From NCBI GenBank assembly GCA_964497585.1, contig CAZCDS010000020.1:1-64000 (forward strand): DNA of 64,000 nucleotides, read 5' to 3'. This DNA comes from CAZCDS01 sp964497585 (GTDB taxonomy: Bacteria > Desulfobacterota > Desulfomonilia > Desulfomonilales > Desulfomonilaceae). The notes under the pieces were generated by a model. It did not search any database. It saw only the letters and a list, made by a program, of their open reading frames with translations, and was not told the DNA's origin. Below, piece by piece: positions 1-8,784 of this stretch. The translations under genes were made by a program, and so were the position numbers. Positions within the stretch are counted from its first letter, which is position 1, and the number at the start of each line of letters is the position of its first letter.

Positions 1-84
1 GCAGGCGCGGGACACACTCCCCAGGGTCTCTGCCAACTTCAAAAGGCCCAACTTGCTCTTGATGATCTTCTGCTCGGTAGTCAT
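1..84 (-). mobile_element. IS481-like transposase, N-terminal end only
   Basis: The left edge of the window holds the first 28 codons of a minus-strand gene starting at the ATG at 84-82. The translation begins MTTEQKIIKSKLGLLKLAE and continues to SRAC at the edge. I recognise this as the usual N-terminus of a family of IS481-type/integrase-core transposases, a helix-turn-helix region ahead of the DDE domain. The rest lies outside the window, so neither the ends nor intactness of the element can be judged. The neighbouring gene is decayed, which fits transposon activity at this spot. Confidence 0.6.
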
Positions 85-125
85 CTGACACTTCTCCTTT
101 TAAATTCCCACTGCTTATAGCAGAA

Positions 126-2254
126 ATGTCAGATGAAGTCTTAACTAAAACAACTGAAAGGGCAGTCATGGACATTCAATGGAAACGCCTCTCAACTCCC
201 GCCATTCCCCTGCTTCTCCTCGCTGTCGGAACCCTGGTGGTATTTTGGCCTACCATCGTCTCCCACTTGGCGATGATGCAAACCGATCCGGTGGATACGC
301 GTCTCAACAACTACATACTTGAACACGGCTTTCGCTGGATGCGTGGAGACGAGCCGCACCGAAGCTTCTGGGATCCGCCGTTCTTCTGGCCCCAGCGAAA
401 TGTCGCCGCCTATTCGGAAATCCTCTTGGGAGGAGCTCCAGTACATTGGATGACACGCGCCATTGCCGTTGTGCCCGACACTGCCTTTGAGGTATGGATG
501 ATGGTAACACTTCCCTGGATTACCTTGCCGCGTTCATTCTGCTCAGATACGGTGTCCGTAGCTCTATCCCTTCTGCGGCAATAGGGGCGTTTGTTTTCGC
601 GTTTGCAGACGCTCGGGTGGCGAACTGGCACACCAACAACTCCTCCCACAATACTTCTCCGTTCTTGTAGGATATTGGCTATTCACATCTTTCCGTCATT
701 TGAGAAAACAAACTCCGCAGACAGCATTGCTGTGATGTTGACCTTTGCTTTCCATGTACTGCAGCTCTACGCGAGCTTCTATCTAGGGTGTTTCCTCGTC
801 TTCGGGTTGATCGCTCTGCGAGGCTGCTCGCTTGTTCCGCCAGTCAGTCGAAGCGAGGTGCTGAGGTTCTTGCTGGTCAATTGGAGTGCCATCGCATCAG
901 GCCTTGGCATTTCGATTCTGGCGTTGAGCTGGATGGGGTACCATTGCATCACGGGAGGACAAGAAGTGGGCCACCGGCCCTGGAGCGCAGTCGCCGAGGG
1001 TGTGCCCAGGTTGCAGTCATGGCTCTACATGGGGCCGCACAATCTCATGCACGGTCGGCTCTACAAGCACACGTCGATCGGTGGTATGCCGTTAGCCAAG
1101 GAACACGCCGTGGCGGTGGGGTTGTGCACACTGTTTCTCTGCGTTTATGGATCGAAGACCCATTGGCGTGAATTGTGGCTACGTATTGTTACATATGCGG
1201 TGCTATGTGTGGTATTGGTTGCCATGACATATCCATTCGACTTCTCACCCTGGGTTGCCGTGTGGAAATGTTTTCCTGGTGCGCGCGTTATACGCGCGGT
1301 AACAAGAATTTGTCTTTTGTTGCTGATACCCGTTAGCATAGGAGTGGCCCTTGGAATCGACAGTGTCAAGCGTCCTCTGGTAGTGTTCGTGCTGGTGGCC
1401 CTGATCTGTCTGGAACAGGCTCACGTGACCCCGTACTATGACAAACGGAGAGTTCGGCAACGCGTCAGCCCTGTCTCTTGCCTAGTGAGTAGACAGTGCC
1501 TGTCATTCTACCTACCTAGAGTCCCTTTTTCGGGCCCTGGGATGAGGCGTCCGGGAACATATCAGGTGGACGCCATGTGGACCCAGTTGGCGGTTTCGAA
1601 ACCTGCTCTGAACGGCTATAGCGGGCAAGCTCCTCCCGCATGGCGGCTCTTGGACAAGAGAGTACGATCCAAGGCGGAGCTGTTGGGCCTGAGGCAAGAG
1701 ATCAAGTCCTGGGCGGATCGTAATGGCCTGGCCCCTGCACCATCACCGTCATAGGCGTCGAACCGGAGACACAACTGCCCGATTTTGTACCGGGCTCGGG
1801 ACCGGACCCGTCAAGGAATCTACGGCTGGATATTGGCACCGAACCCACGCGACAATTTCTCGGGCTTGGATGGAGTGGTGACGAGACTGAGGGAGGCGAG
1901 TCCTGGGTTTGGGCTGAGGGAGATTATGCGGTTTTGTACGTCCCCCTGAATGCTGGTGTGGCTTATGACATGAAGATGACTGCACAACCCATGGTAGTTC
2001 CTGGCCGCGTCCAGACGGTAAAGGTACTCCTCAACGGTTCGCTCCTTAAACGCATTGAGCTTGCGCCCGAGCTACGTTCCTATGGTTTTCGGCCGCCTCA
2101 GGATAAGGTGACGGGGCTCAACACGATTAGGTTGGAATTCGCCTATTCAGCCTCTCCCGCTCGTATCAGAGGATCGCATGACAGGAGACGGCTGGGAGTT
2201 AAGGTAACTTCCTTTAGATTCACGCCCTCAGGAGGAAATACCGGTCCCATGTAG
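126..2254 (+). pseudogene. Decayed multipass membrane protein (glycosyltransferase-like, YfhO-type layout)
   Basis: One long gene is readable only by switching frames. The first frame (126 to about 520) carries a membrane segment and a motif-rich loop (DTRLNNYILEHGF, then FWDPPFFWPQRNVAAYSE). It continues in another frame from about 520 (LDYLAAFILLRYGVR) to a stop near 650, then in further frames to about 1480 with hydrophobic helices and FPGARVIRAVTRICLLLL. The C-terminal soluble domain (GLGWSGDE, then YVPLNAGVAYDM) is open from about 1840 to 2254. The order matches large bacterial membrane proteins with an N-terminal membrane glycosyltransferase-like part and a C-terminal beta domain. At least four frame changes make it non-functional. 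It lies just ahead of a polysaccharide ABC exporter, so it was probably a surface-polysaccharide gene. Exact family uncertain. Confidence 0.7.
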
Positions 2255-2421
2255 CAACCAGTTCAAGGGTTCGGACGGCCGCGACAGGTCTCTGGCCAAG
2301 CAATCGAAATGCTTGACGATCCATTTTGACGGTGCTAATATCCGCTCCACCCAGCTCTGGCTCGTGATCCATGTGCACGGGAGAGGTAAGGAAACCAATT
2401 GTTGGACTGCTCTTAGGAGTC

Positions 2422-3333
2422 ATGTTGGATTCTCTCAGAACTGCTGACCGGGAGGTAAGCGCTATCTCATCATCGGAGAAAGGAGAAACGGACAGAAGCC
2501 ATTGGACCAGAATCATTACCCCAGAGCGGGGTTGGTTCCACATCAATTTCCGGGAACTCTGGCGATACCGTGATTTGGTCGTTCTCTTCGTGTGGCGGGA
2601 TTTTGTCGCCACGTACAAACAAACGATTTTGGGACCTGCCTGGTTCTTCATCTCTCCCCTGATGACGGCCGTTGTCTTCACGGTAGTATTTGGTAAGATA
2701 GCAAGGATCCCTACGGATGGGATGCCTCCCTTTCTATTCTATCTCAGCGGGACCGTCTGCTGGGGGTACTTCGCCCGGTGCATCGGCGAAACATCCCATG
2801 TCTTTTCGGCCAATATCCACCTTTTCGGAAAGGTCTATTTCCCCCGACTGAGCATTCCTTTTGCGTCGGTTCTTTCGAGCGGAATCAGATTTCTCATACA
2901 ATTTAGTATCTTGCTGGGATTCATCTTCTATTTCTTCGCGAAAGGCGCTCCGATAAGAGCCAATATCTGGTCGACGGCTGTCCCGCTTTTCGCTCTTCAG
3001 GCTGGGGTACTCGGCATGGCGGCAGGCATCGTGATATCCTCTCTCACGACGAAATACAGAGATCTTAATCATTTTGTGCACTTCGGAGTTCAGTTGTGGA
3101 TGTATGCAACCCCCGTGGTCTATCCGCTCTCGCAGATTCCCGATCGGTACAGGCCGTTGTGTTTGGTCAATCCCATGGTACCGGTTGTGGAAGCCTTCCG
3201 AAAGGGATTGCTCGGGACAGGGACCGTAACACCGGGTCAGATGGCGGTAAGTATCCTTCTCACGCTGCTCTTGCTCCTGGCGGGACTTATGCTTTTTACG
3301 AGGACAGAAAACACGTTTATGGATAGAGTCTAA
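2422..3333 (+). CDS. wzm: Polysaccharide ABC-2 exporter, permease subunit (Wzm/TagG/RfbA-like)
   Basis: This is the integral-membrane half of an ABC-2 exporter that moves lipid-linked O-antigen or a similar glycan across the inner membrane. After a cytoplasmic N-terminus comes the family's amphipathic start (RELWRYRDLVVLFVWRDF) and the core TILGPAWFFISPLM. Six hydrophobic segments follow, ending LLLLAGLMLFTRTENTFMD. About 300 residues is normal. The frame is open from an ATG at 2371 with no ribosome site; AGGAG at 2415-2419 sits two bases before the ATG at 2422 and five before an in-frame TTG at 2425, so the true start is one of these. The ATPase follows 65 bases downstream on the same strand. 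The pair is certain as a transporter type, but its glycan is unknown. Confidence 0.9.
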   Translation: MLDSLRTADREVSAISSSEKGETDRSHWTRIITPERGWFHINFRELWRYRDLVVLFVWRDFVATYKQTILGPAWFFISPLMTAVVFTVVFGKIARIPTDGMPPFLFYLSGTVCWGYFARCIGETSHVFSANIHLFGKVYFPRLSIPFASVLSSGIRFLIQFSILLGFIFYFFAKGAPIRANIWSTAVPLFALQAGVLGMAAGIVISSLTTKYRDLNHFVHFGVQLWMYATPVVYPLSQIPDRYRPLCLVNPMVPVVEAFRKGLLGTGTVTPGQMAVSILLTLLLLLAGLMLFTRTENTFMDRV

Positions 3334-3398
3334 CCGGCCGATCACTGCCGCTCCCCGGACGAGGGCGGAGGCGTGAAGTCTGAATAAGTGCTTGTGAG

Positions 3399-4664
3399 AT
3401 GTCAGTCGCACTTCGAGTCGAAAATGTCAGCAAGTTGTATCACCTGGGACAAATCGGGTATGGCACCCTGCGGGAGGATCTTGCCAGTTGGTGGGCAAGA
3501 GTGAGAGGCAAGGAAGATCCCAATGCGCGGGTGAGCGCAAGTCCCGGGGCCGTCACCGGACGCACGTCAAGTACCATCATGGCGCTCAAGGACGTGTCTC
3601 TCGAGCAGAGAGAAGGGGAGATAACCGGGATCATTGGGAGTAATGGAGCCGGGAAGTCAACGCTTCTCAAACTTATCAACGGTTTGACCGCGCCGACAAA
3701 GGGGAGAATCCTTCTCCGCGGACGAGTCGGGAGCCTTCTGGAAGTGGGAACCGGATTCCATCCGGAACTTACCGGCAGAGAGAATGTGTTCCTCAACGGG
3801 GCAATCCTCGGGATGACGAAAGCCGAGGTGCGAAGAAAGTTTGACCAGATCGTTGCATTCTCCGGTGTGGAAAGGTTCATTGACACACCGGTGAAACGGT
3901 ATTCAAGTGGCATGTACGTAAGGCTGGGATTCTCGGTGGCTGCGCATTTGGAACCGGAGATAATGCTCATTGACGAAGTCCTGGCTGTGGGAGATGCGCA
4001 ATTCCAGAAGAAGTGCCGCGAGAAGATTCGGCAACTCGCCCGCAAAGGACAGAGCATCCTCTTCGTCTCCCACAGCATGCAGTCGGTTCGAGAAGTCTGC
4101 CATAGAGGAATTGTCATCCACGATGGCAGTATCGTGTGGTCCGGCGGTGCCGAAGAAGCGACCCAGGTACACCTGGAACTCCAGTTGTCCGGCCATCACA
4201 CATGGGACGCATTGTCCTTCGTGGGCCCGCTCAGCCCATACGTCACTTACTCCGAGATTGAGATCAACGGTACAAATGCTGCGGCCGGCTGCGTGGTCTC
4301 CCCGGAATCGATTATCACGATATCCGCATATGGGGAGTGCACCAAAGGCGTTTCCGCGTACCGCACATCGGTAGGCATCTTCAGGGATGGGGTCAGGGTT
4401 GTGACCTTGCATGATCTGGAGCGTCCCGAACCGCTGTCCGCCGGAAAGTTCAGATCGGAGGTCCGGATCCCGCCCTTCTTCCTGCGCCCCGGCCGATATT
4501 CGGTGGGGATTGGTGGCCACGACGACACCGGAGCCCGCTGGGTCTGGGCAGCGGATCTGGTGAACTTCTCAGTCAGGGAGATCTGGACGGACCAATACCC
4601 GAGTACCGCGCCGGGACTCGTGAACCTGCAACAAGTGGGGGGCAGGGAAACGATAGCTGATTGA
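3399..4664 (+). CDS. wzt: Polysaccharide ABC exporter ATP-binding subunit with C-terminal glycan-binding domain (Wzt-like)
   Basis: The 421-residue ATPase is the partner of the preceding permease. It has the typical N-terminus (VENVSKLYHLG) and an insertion before the Walker A motif GSNGAGKST (about residues 80-90). YSSGMYVRLGFSVAAHLEPE gives the signature region, followed by Walker B IMLIDEVLAVGD and the H-loop SHSM. Beyond residue 260 there is a beta-rich Wzt-type C-terminal domain, which in known Wzt proteins recognises the modified non-reducing end of the glycan. This implies an O-polysaccharide export route with chain-end recognition. No glycosyltransferases are intact next to it in this window; they may lie to the left, beyond the transposase fragment. 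Confidence 0.9.
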   Translation: MSVALRVENVSKLYHLGQIGYGTLREDLASWWARVRGKEDPNARVSASPGAVTGRTSSTIMALKDVSLEQREGEITGIIGSNGAGKSTLLKLINGLTAPTKGRILLRGRVGSLLEVGTGFHPELTGRENVFLNGAILGMTKAEVRRKFDQIVAFSGVERFIDTPVKRYSSGMYVRLGFSVAAHLEPEIMLIDEVLAVGDAQFQKKCREKIRQLARKGQSILFVSHSMQSVREVCHRGIVIHDGSIVWSGGAEEATQVHLELQLSGHHTWDALSFVGPLSPYVTYSEIEINGTNAAAGCVVSPESIITISAYGECTKGVSAYRTSVGIFRDGVRVVTLHDLERPEPLSAGKFRSEVRIPPFFLRPGRYSVGIGGHDDTGARWVWAADLVNFSVREIWTDQYPSTAPGLVNLQQVGGRETIAD

Positions 4665-6242
4665 GACCAGGGCGCCGGTAGGCAGGTGACACGGGATGGT
4701 CACACCGGGTGATCGGGAATCGTCCCAGTTTGGAACCACATTGCCGCGGCAACAGGGTTTCATTGGTGTGTGCGGGCATGGTGCTCGGGCTGCGAGTCGG
4801 CGCCAAAGGTGCGGAGTTGGGCGCTTCAGTCCCTATTATCGTGCGGGACGAATGTGAAGTCGCCTGCTCCCTCGATATCCCGGAGACTCTTTCGAAGGAC
4901 AAATGGGGATCTCGGGTCTATTAGACCCACTATCCTTTGCGTAGAGATGAAAATGCCGCGGGTCGTTTAGACCCGTACCAACCTATTGATTTCACAGCTC
5001 TTGTCGCTCAATCATACGACTTGTGTGTCAAAGTCACTCGTTCCGTACTCCTACCGGCCGTCCAACAAGTGTCTATTCCTTCTTCTGATACAAGAAAGAG
5101 CACGTGATGTCGCCATGTTATCACTCTGTCCGAATTTCTGTTTATGATGGCACGAAATGTGCAGCACCGTTCGCCTAAGTCGTTTGTCTTTTGATGAGTC
5201 GCTGGGGAAGGCACCTCAGCACCCGGATCAGGATGGAAAATCGGGCGGGCGGTGATCGCTCCCCCGAAAAAACCGTGAACGAAGATCCAAAGAGATTACG
5301 CTTTGTGCGGGCATGAAGCGGCTTTGCCACGAACGCACAGTTACCACCCACACTGTGCATCCTTCCTTTTGAGCCCCCAGCTCAGCCCCAGAACACGTGC
5401 CCGCACAGCTTTCTTCATGAGACTTTACGGGGGCGTGAGGAGAACGGAATTCTACGGTGGGCCCGGGCAATCCAATTGATGACACGGGGTCACCGCGCAG
5501 CGGCCGGTGTATCATTGCCAAGATATCGAAGTTTAGATCAGCTCGACACCGGCTTTTTTAATGATCCGAATTAAACAAAGCAGGTCGCGCCGGGCAGCCG
5601 TCCCTGGCGCATTGCTTGTCGGCAACCGAAACAGTCTTTTCGGGAATCGGCAGGACTCGGCGCGCACCGAAATGATACGAACCGACAGGGGACCGTTCGG
5701 CTTCCGACGCATCCGTTGGTGATCCCGGTGTGGGGTAATCCCACGCAGGGCACCGCCCTACTCTTCGCTTCCCCCCGGGTGGATAATGCACCCTACACGG
5801 CCGTTTCAACAGTAAGGCTGGCATCAGGATTTCCAGCCCGACTGCGGCCGACCATGTCGGTTCTCAAGGGCTTGCGACGTTTCTCTTGCCGCGTACCGCT
5901 CTCTTTGACCCTGCCAAGCCCTCCAGCATCTCATACCGATGCGCCATCAAATACGTGACATACGATCTCCCTTCCGAACCTCCCCATCGCATATCGATGC
6001 CGGGGAATCCGGTCACACCGTGGATGAGAATTTCAGACATTTTTTTGACAAATGCTAGAGGTCAACAATTCTGAAGAAGACAAGCTTGCTGCAAGCGCAG
6101 TATAAAATGCTCCACGCGAAGAGGTCCGAGTAAAATTTCGGGCAAACCCCGTGAGTCCCGAAAGAGGCTTGCGGTTTAAAGAAGCATGTTTCAACGGTTT
6201 TATCGGTCCGTTGTCGGTTCAGCCATTGTTGGGCCTCGAATG
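4665..6242. other. Long stretch without a recognisable gene
   Basis: About 1.6 kb lies between the Wzt-like gene and the sigma-54 regulator. Several short frames are open, but none has a ribosome site plus a family-like sequence. It contains the palindromic element at 4914-4975 and nothing else I can name. It could be decayed sequence linked to the transposase at the left edge. Confidence 0.5.
4914..4975. repeat. Palindromic intergenic element, copy 1 (two GGGTC...GACCC hairpins)
   Basis: GGGTCTA-T-TAGACCC (4914-4928) is a 7-bp perfect inverted repeat with a one-base centre. CGGGTC-GTTTA-GACCCG (4959-4975) is a second hairpin 30 bases on. The whole unit is bounded by GGGTCT and AGACCC. Read on the opposite strand, the part around the second hairpin (a loop followed by GACCCGCGG and ATTT) matches an element at 49882-49969. 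This makes it a dispersed repeat family of REP type rather than a single terminator. Confidence 0.6.
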
Positions 6243-7625
6243 TCAACCGCTGACATTTCGTTTGAGATCGATTCCGAATTTCTTCATGCGATTCCACACG
6301 GTGCCCCGGGAGACGCCCAAGATCCGCGCGGCTTCTGACTGGTTGCCTCCTGCCTGTCTCAGCGCTTCAATGAGTTGCTTCCTCTTCAGTTGCTCCCTGT
6401 TGGGAGCCATCCACTCTCCCCTCCTCCCCGCTCCTTTGCCTTCAGAGATTCTTGCCGGAAGATGATTGATCTGTATCATCGGTCCGTCACACGTGACCGC
6501 GGCATACTCGAGAGCACTTTTGAGTTCTCTGACGTTCCCCGGCCAACTGTATTCCATCAATAGATTCATGACATCCCTGCTTAATCCCCGTATCGTCGTG
6601 TCGGTTGTCAGTCGAATTCTTCGGAGGAACGACTCAGCCAGTGCCGGGATATCATCTGCTCTTTCCCTCAAAGGGGGAATAGCTATCGGTATCACATTGA
6701 TCCTGTAATAGAGGTCTTCCCGGAAAGAGCCGTTTCTCACGAGCTCGTCCAGATCTCTATTCGTCGCGGTGACAACCCGTATGTCCACGGGAATCGATCG
6801 GTTGTCCCCCACGCGTTCGATAGTTCTTTCTTCAAGCACTCGCAGCAGCTTAACCTGGCTGGAGAGTGGCAGGTCGCCAATTTCATCGAGGAAGATCGTG
6901 CCACCCCTGGCCGCTTCAAATCTCCCCGCCCTATCCTGATAGGCTCCAGTAAAGGCCCCTTTGACGTGTCCAAAAAGCTCGCTCTCGAGCAGAGACTCAG
7001 TCAACGCTGCGCAGTTTACCTTGACAAAAGGCTTCCCTTCACCTGTTCCAATCTCATGGATTGCCTTGGCCACGAGATCCTTTCCCGTGCCGGTTTCTCC
7101 CAAAATTAATACTGGGGCATCCGACTTTGCTAAGCCCCCGATCAGGTCAAAAACGCGACGCATAGCCCCGGAAGCTCCGAGTATTCCATGAAAGCCGGCG
7201 TCCGATCTGAGTGCCTTACGCCACTGCTCAATCTGGGCCTCCTTACTGACAACCTCTGAGATGTCGGTCATCGTTTCCACCGCGCCCATGACTTTGCCTT
7301 TCATGTCTCGCAGAAGCGAAGCATCTTTCAGGATGGGTACAAGCTTCCCATCCTTTCTCTGAATCGTGCTTCTCCGTAAGTCGATTCGACCCGTTCTGAA
7401 CAGGACACACCATCTGCTCCCTTTTCTGTCCAGGGCGATTTCACAGATATCGCAGTGCAATACCGTGCAGGGTTTCCCGATGACTTCCTGTGTCCGGTAT
7501 CCGGTCGTTGTTTCGAAAGCTTTGTTGACAAAGACAATGGTTCCATCGGTACCCACGATCATGACTACGTCCCGTATGGTATCCACTACCGTCTTCCAAT
7601 GTTTGTTCAATTCCTGTTCAAACAT
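6243..7625 (-). CDS. Sigma-54-dependent transcriptional activator with PAS domain (PAS-AAA-Fis)
   Basis: The 460-residue enhancer-binding protein has three parts. An N-terminal PAS domain (about 10-130) carries a Cys-rich loop, LHCDICEIALDRKGSRWC, that could bind a metal, haem or Fe-S centre. The central AAA+ domain has Walker A GETGTGKD, the sigma-54 contact loop GAFTGA, and TIFLDEIGDL. A C-terminal Fis-type helix-turn-helix reads SEAARILGVSRGTVWNRM. The start is the ATG at 7625-7623, with GAGGGA six bases upstream; an upstream in-frame extension to 7727 has no support. The gene diverges from the TusA-like gene series, whose first gene has a -24/-12 promoter at 7769. I infer that it activates that series. 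It lacks a REC domain, so it senses through its PAS domain. Confidence 0.93.
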   Translation of the reverse strand: MFEQELNKHWKTVVDTIRDVVMIVGTDGTIVFVNKAFETTTGYRTQEVIGKPCTVLHCDICEIALDRKGSRWCVLFRTGRIDLRRSTIQRKDGKLVPILKDASLLRDMKGKVMGAVETMTDISEVVSKEAQIEQWRKALRSDAGFHGILGASGAMRRVFDLIGGLAKSDAPVLILGETGTGKDLVAKAIHEIGTGEGKPFVKVNCAALTESLLESELFGHVKGAFTGAYQDRAGRFEAARGGTIFLDEIGDLPLSSQVKLLRVLEERTIERVGDNRSIPVDIRVVTATNRDLDELVRNGSFREDLYYRINVIPIAIPPLRERADDIPALAESFLRRIRLTTDTTIRGLSRDVMNLLMEYSWPGNVRELKSALEYAAVTCDGPMIQINHLPARISEGKGAGRRGEWMAPNREQLKRKQLIEALRQAGGNQSEAARILGVSRGTVWNRMKKFGIDLKRNVSG

Positions 7626-7661
7626 GGAGGTCCCTCTGTTCAAAATTTGACACCTGTTCAA
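7604..7661. promoter_or_regulatory. Four TGTTCAA direct repeats, probable activator sites
   Basis: TGTTCAA occurs at 7604-7610, 7615-7621, 7637-7643 and 7655-7661, so unit starts are 11, 22 and 18 bases apart, two of these close to whole helical turns. Two copies lie in the first codons of the sigma-54 activator and two in the divergent spacer, about 110-165 bases upstream of the -24/-12 promoter at 7769. That is a normal distance for an upstream activating sequence. The role as binding sites for the neighbouring activator is inference. Confidence 0.45.
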
Positions 7662-7768
7662 TAGTAGCACATTCGCCACCGTAAGAAAAGCGGTAAGCCC
7701 ACATGGAATAGCCGCGTCAGGACGCACCCAGAGAGATCGTACCCGACCTCTTTCTCAGGCCAAGAGAG

Positions 7769-7783
7769 TGGCATGGATCTTGC
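7769..7783 (+). promoter_or_regulatory. Sigma-54 (-24/-12) promoter of the TusA-like gene series
   Basis: The sequence TGGCATGGATCTTGC has GG at -24 and GC at -12 with exactly ten bases between them, and matches the consensus TGGCAC-N5-TTGC at nearly every conserved position. It points to the plus-strand TusA-like gene at 7825 and would start transcription near 7795. A sigma-54 activator is encoded divergently 145 bases away. Confidence 0.75.
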
Positions 7784-7824
7784 GGCCAGACTTGAATGAA
7801 AGGTCTTTCGAAGGAGGTTCGGGA

Positions 7825-8067
7825 TTGAAAAGGTCATGCGATCACCTTCTCGACCTGAAAGGAGCCGAGACCCCCTTGACCCTGCTGAGAGTGATTGAGG
7901 CGTTCCGAAAGATGAAGGCAAATGAGACCCTGGAACTCCTGGGTAGTGATCCGGATACCCGAACGGGCTTTTTCAAGGTCTTGCCGGAGTCTTCCTATCA
8001 CTTGATCAGCGAAGAAGAGTTGAAAGGGGAAACACCTTGTTTCCGGATCCGGATCAGAAAGGAGTGA
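7825..8067 (+). CDS. TusA/SirA-like small protein lacking the catalytic cysteine
   Basis: The 80-residue protein has the TusA-family pattern: HLLDLKGAETPLTLLRVIEAF at the N-terminus, then a short beta-alpha-beta fold ending CFRIRIRKE. In sulfur-transferring TusA proteins the loop reads (E)CP, with Cys carrying the persulfide. Here it is AETP, so the Cys is replaced by Thr and persulfide transfer at that site is not possible. The start is the TTG at 7825, chosen because AAGGAGG (7811-7817) lies seven bases before it; an upstream ATG at 7768 overlaps the sigma-54 promoter. It is the first gene after the -24/-12 promoter. The fold assignment is by pattern only; the exact role (sensor, scaffold or relic) is unknown. 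Confidence 0.7.
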   Translation: MKRSCDHLLDLKGAETPLTLLRVIEAFRKMKANETLELLGSDPDTRTGFFKVLPESSYHLISEEELKGETPCFRIRIRKE

Positions 8068-8148
8068 GAGACATAGTTCTGAATCGGACAATTCAATGAC
8101 TGAACACTTGTATTATACCGGACCCCGGTCACAGAAAGGAGAAGACCG

Positions 8149-8559
8149 ATGTTTTTGCCAAAAAGTGACGTCTTCAAAGATCTGAGGCAGGAAACCATCG
8201 ACGACATCTCCCAAATAGCAGTGGAAACGAGCTACGACCAGGACGCTGTGCTCTATTCTCCGGGCGACCCTGCGGTTTACTTTTACCTCTTGGTGGAAGG
8301 GAGGGTGTCTCTGAACATCGGAAAAGCGGCCCGGATGAGCTACGTGGTGGAACGGCTGGGGGAGACCTTTGGGTGGCCCAGCGTAGTCGGTCACGATTCC
8401 TACGGGGCCGAGGCCCGTTGCGTGGCTCCAACAAGATTGTTGAAGATAGACAAAACGATGCTCGAAAAAGTATTCGACGCTCATGAGCGGAGTGGCCGAA
8501 AGTTCTACCGGAGTCTTGCCGCGGCGTTGGGGCAAAGGCTGATTGACGTCCACCGATGA
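8149..8559 (+). CDS. Stand-alone cyclic-nucleotide-binding (CRP-like) domain protein
   Basis: This 136-residue protein is a cNMP-binding domain alone: FKDLRQETIDDISQIAVE leads in, YSPGDPAVYFYLLVEGRVSL is the diagnostic PGD strand-turn with the following EG, and SVVGHDSYGAEARCVAPTRLLKI resembles the phosphate-binding cassette region. There is no C-terminal helix-turn-helix, so it is not a CRP-type transcription factor. The start ATG follows AAAGGAG. The series continues to the flavin oxidoreductase downstream, so it may gate or anchor that enzyme. Whether it binds a nucleotide is unproven; the usual Arg-Ser pair of cAMP binders is not obvious. Confidence 0.85.
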   Translation: MFLPKSDVFKDLRQETIDDISQIAVETSYDQDAVLYSPGDPAVYFYLLVEGRVSLNIGKAARMSYVVERLGETFGWPSVVGHDSYGAEARCVAPTRLLKIDKTMLEKVFDAHERSGRKFYRSLAAALGQRLIDVHR

Positions 8560-8784
8560 TGAATGTCCGCCACGGCAAATGTCTGTGTCGAATGGTCTCA
8601 TAGCTTGGATCAATCGCCGATATCGGGGCGGATTGCCGCTTCCGCCCGGAAGGCTAGAGTATTGTCCGGCTCGGCGCCTTTGAGAAGGAGACACTGCCAA
8701 GGTGACCGACAACTCAGCCGATGTGCACTCGAATGAATCATTCGAGTCTTCTGGCAAGGGATGCGTCGAAAGGAAAGGCAGGCA

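Noticed and set aside
4709..4970. Two overlapping short plus-strand frames after the Wzt-like gene
   Set aside because: Composition is unlike the neighbours, there is no ribosome site, and the frames run into the palindromic element.
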